From positions 1 through 22,471 of the forward strand of contig CAKZJM010000338.1 of assembly GCA_936943315.1 (NCBI GenBank): a stretch of 22,471 nucleotides of DNA. Direction: 5' to 3'. Positions 21,785 through 22,471 of this stretch are shown piece by piece; the stretch's first letter is position 1, and each line of letters opens with the position of its first letter. The position numbers were made by a program, and so were the translations under genes. The notes beneath the pieces were generated by a model. It worked only from the letters and a program-made list of their open reading frames with translations, ran no database searches and was not told where the DNA came from. The DNA comes from an uncultured Methylophilus sp. (GTDB taxonomy: Bacteria; Pseudomonadota; Gammaproteobacteria; Burkholderiales; Methylophilaceae).

Positions 21785-22066
21785 TTATTTCCACAGCACA
21801 CGGTAAACGAAGCCCGGAAACGAAAGCACGAGGAATACGCACAAGGTGATGCTGTAATACTCCCAGCCTTGCGGCCAGACTTGCCCCATGACGAAACGCT
21901 CGACCAGATAGGCGATCCCGAGTGTGATGAAATACGCAGGGAGCAACACCACAAAGCGCTGCCATAGCTGGCTGACCGAGCCTACCAAACCCAGCCATTT
22001 ATCAGAAACCCAGCCAAGGTTAGCCATAAACAGCATGAGCAAAAGAAACAGTAATTTGGTTGCCAT
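21785..22066 (-). CDS. DUF2818 membrane protein linked to complex I
   Basis: A 93-residue protein with three hydrophobic spans (about 3-20, 38-56 and 70-88) matching DUF2818; WPQGWEYYSITLCVFLVLSF and PGFVYRVLWK are typical of its C-terminal half. In betaproteobacteria this family is commonly the next gene after nuoN, as here, where only six bases separate them, so a role in assembly or stability of NADH dehydrogenase I is a reasonable guess without direct evidence. The function is not established. The downstream PAP2 gene has its own upstream elements, and no clear terminator separates the two. Confidence 0.85.
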   Translation of the reverse strand: MATKLLFLLLMLFMANLGWVSDKWLGLVGSVSQLWQRFVVLLPAYFITLGIAYLVERFVMGQVWPQGWEYYSITLCVFLVLSFPGFVYRVLWK

Positions 22067-22072
22067 GATGAC

Positions 22073-22471
22073 TTATTGCAGACTGATCAACAAACTGTGC
22101 CCACAGACACTCAACAGGATTTCCGGGAACAATCCCAGGCCCAGCAAAGCCAGTGTCTGCACACTCAGGACAAAACGCATATCCAGTGGCGCAGTGAGCG
22201 GTGTATGGTCTTCCGCTGCATCAAAATACATTTTGCGCACAATGTTGAGGTAGTAAAACGCACCCACGGTAGCCATCAATACCGCCAGCACTACTTGCCA
22301 GGTGAATCCCGCCTGCCAGGCCGCTTGCAGCACGGTAAACTTGGCATAAAACCCTACCGTCGGCGGGATCCCGGCCATGCTGAACATCACGATCAGCATC
22401 AGAAAGGCCGCCCATGGATTTTTCTGATTCAACCCTTTGAGATCGTCAATTTGGTCTGCTTCAAAGCCCTG
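22073..22471 (-). CDS. nuoN: NuoN, NADH dehydrogenase I subunit N, 3' part
   Basis: C-terminal 132 residues of the proton-pumping membrane subunit N of respiratory complex I; the frame is open to the window edge, beginning QGFEADQIDDLKGLNQKNPW. The antiporter-like signature is clear: NPWAAFLMLIVMFSMAGIPP followed by TVGFYAKF, then the span LAVLMATVGAFYYLNIVRKMYF with the usual AFYYLRVVK-type motif, and a last span LALLGLGLFPEIL. The internal TTG at 22432 is not a start. It is normally the last nuo gene, and DUF2818 follows at six bases, so the nuo operon probably lies beyond the right edge. Confidence 0.95.
   Translation of the reverse strand, partial: QGFEADQIDDLKGLNQKNPWAAFLMLIVMFSMAGIPPTVGFYAKFTVLQAAWQAGFTWQVVLAVLMATVGAFYYLNIVRKMYFDAAEDHTPLTAPLDMRFVLSVQTLALLGLGLFPEILLSVCGHSLLISLQ

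Noticed and set aside
1..22471. CRISPR arrays, tRNA genes, insertion sequences or prophage
   Set aside because: No regularly spaced repeats of CRISPR size, no cloverleaf-type sequence, and no transposase or integrase frame was seen anywhere in the window.

Overview
The window looks like chromosomal DNA of a methylotrophic betaproteobacterium of the Methylophilaceae, probably near Methylophilus. The reasons are an mxaRSACKL methanol dehydrogenase maturation cluster, an nuoN-DUF2818 gene pair, a second-type infA beside a cold-shock gene, and an overall base composition near 50% GC judged by eye. The family assignment is inference; no marker such as 16S rRNA is present. No tRNA, rRNA, CRISPR array, insertion sequence or prophage was seen.

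Layout. (1) 1-3700: the high-affinity phosphate transporter pstS (3' part only)-pstC-pstA-pstB, forward, closed by a strong bidirectional terminator; phoU does not follow. (2) 3714-4942: two reverse genes, an MgtC/SapB membrane protein and a small antibiotic-biosynthesis-monooxygenase-like protein. (3) 5055-8572: a reverse GT4 glycosyltransferase divergent from a forward secreted zinc-dependent phospholipase C, then a membrane-anchored calcineurin-type metallophosphoesterase. (4) 8603-13912: a tightly packed reverse operon mxaR-mxaS-mxaA-mxaC-mxaK-mxaL, in which mxaA is split by a frameshift. (5) 14112-17007: an unrecognised single-span membrane protein, a TetR regulator, a gene-poor gap with a possible AraC remnant, then an SDR oxidoreductase with a translationally coupled DUF2798 protein, whose promoter is flanked by two TetR-like palindromes. 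(6) 17128-19012: an arsenic operon arsR-acr3-arsC behind a 28-bp perfect palindrome. (7) 19038-19567: infA and a cold-shock protein, reverse. (8) 19797-21062: a LysR regulator divergent from a broken DUF2798 gene. (9) 21141-22471: a PAP2-family phosphatase, DUF2818 and the 3' end of nuoN, all reverse.

The most interesting signal is regulatory. The GT4/phospholipase C intergenic region and the PAP2 upstream region both carry tandem nnnTCAy elements spaced exactly 11 bp apart, which is the architecture of PhoB (Pho box) sites. With the neighbouring pst operon, this suggests a phosphate-starvation membrane-lipid remodelling module: phospholipase C and PAP2 release diacylglycerol and phosphate, GT4 makes a phosphorus-free glycolipid, and Pst recovers phosphate. 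The sequence shows the gene families and the spaced repeats; the joint function is inference.

Other notable points are the mxaA frameshift, the absence of mxaFJGI and mxaD next to mxaRSACKL, the decayed DUF2798 copy, and the paired TetR operators.
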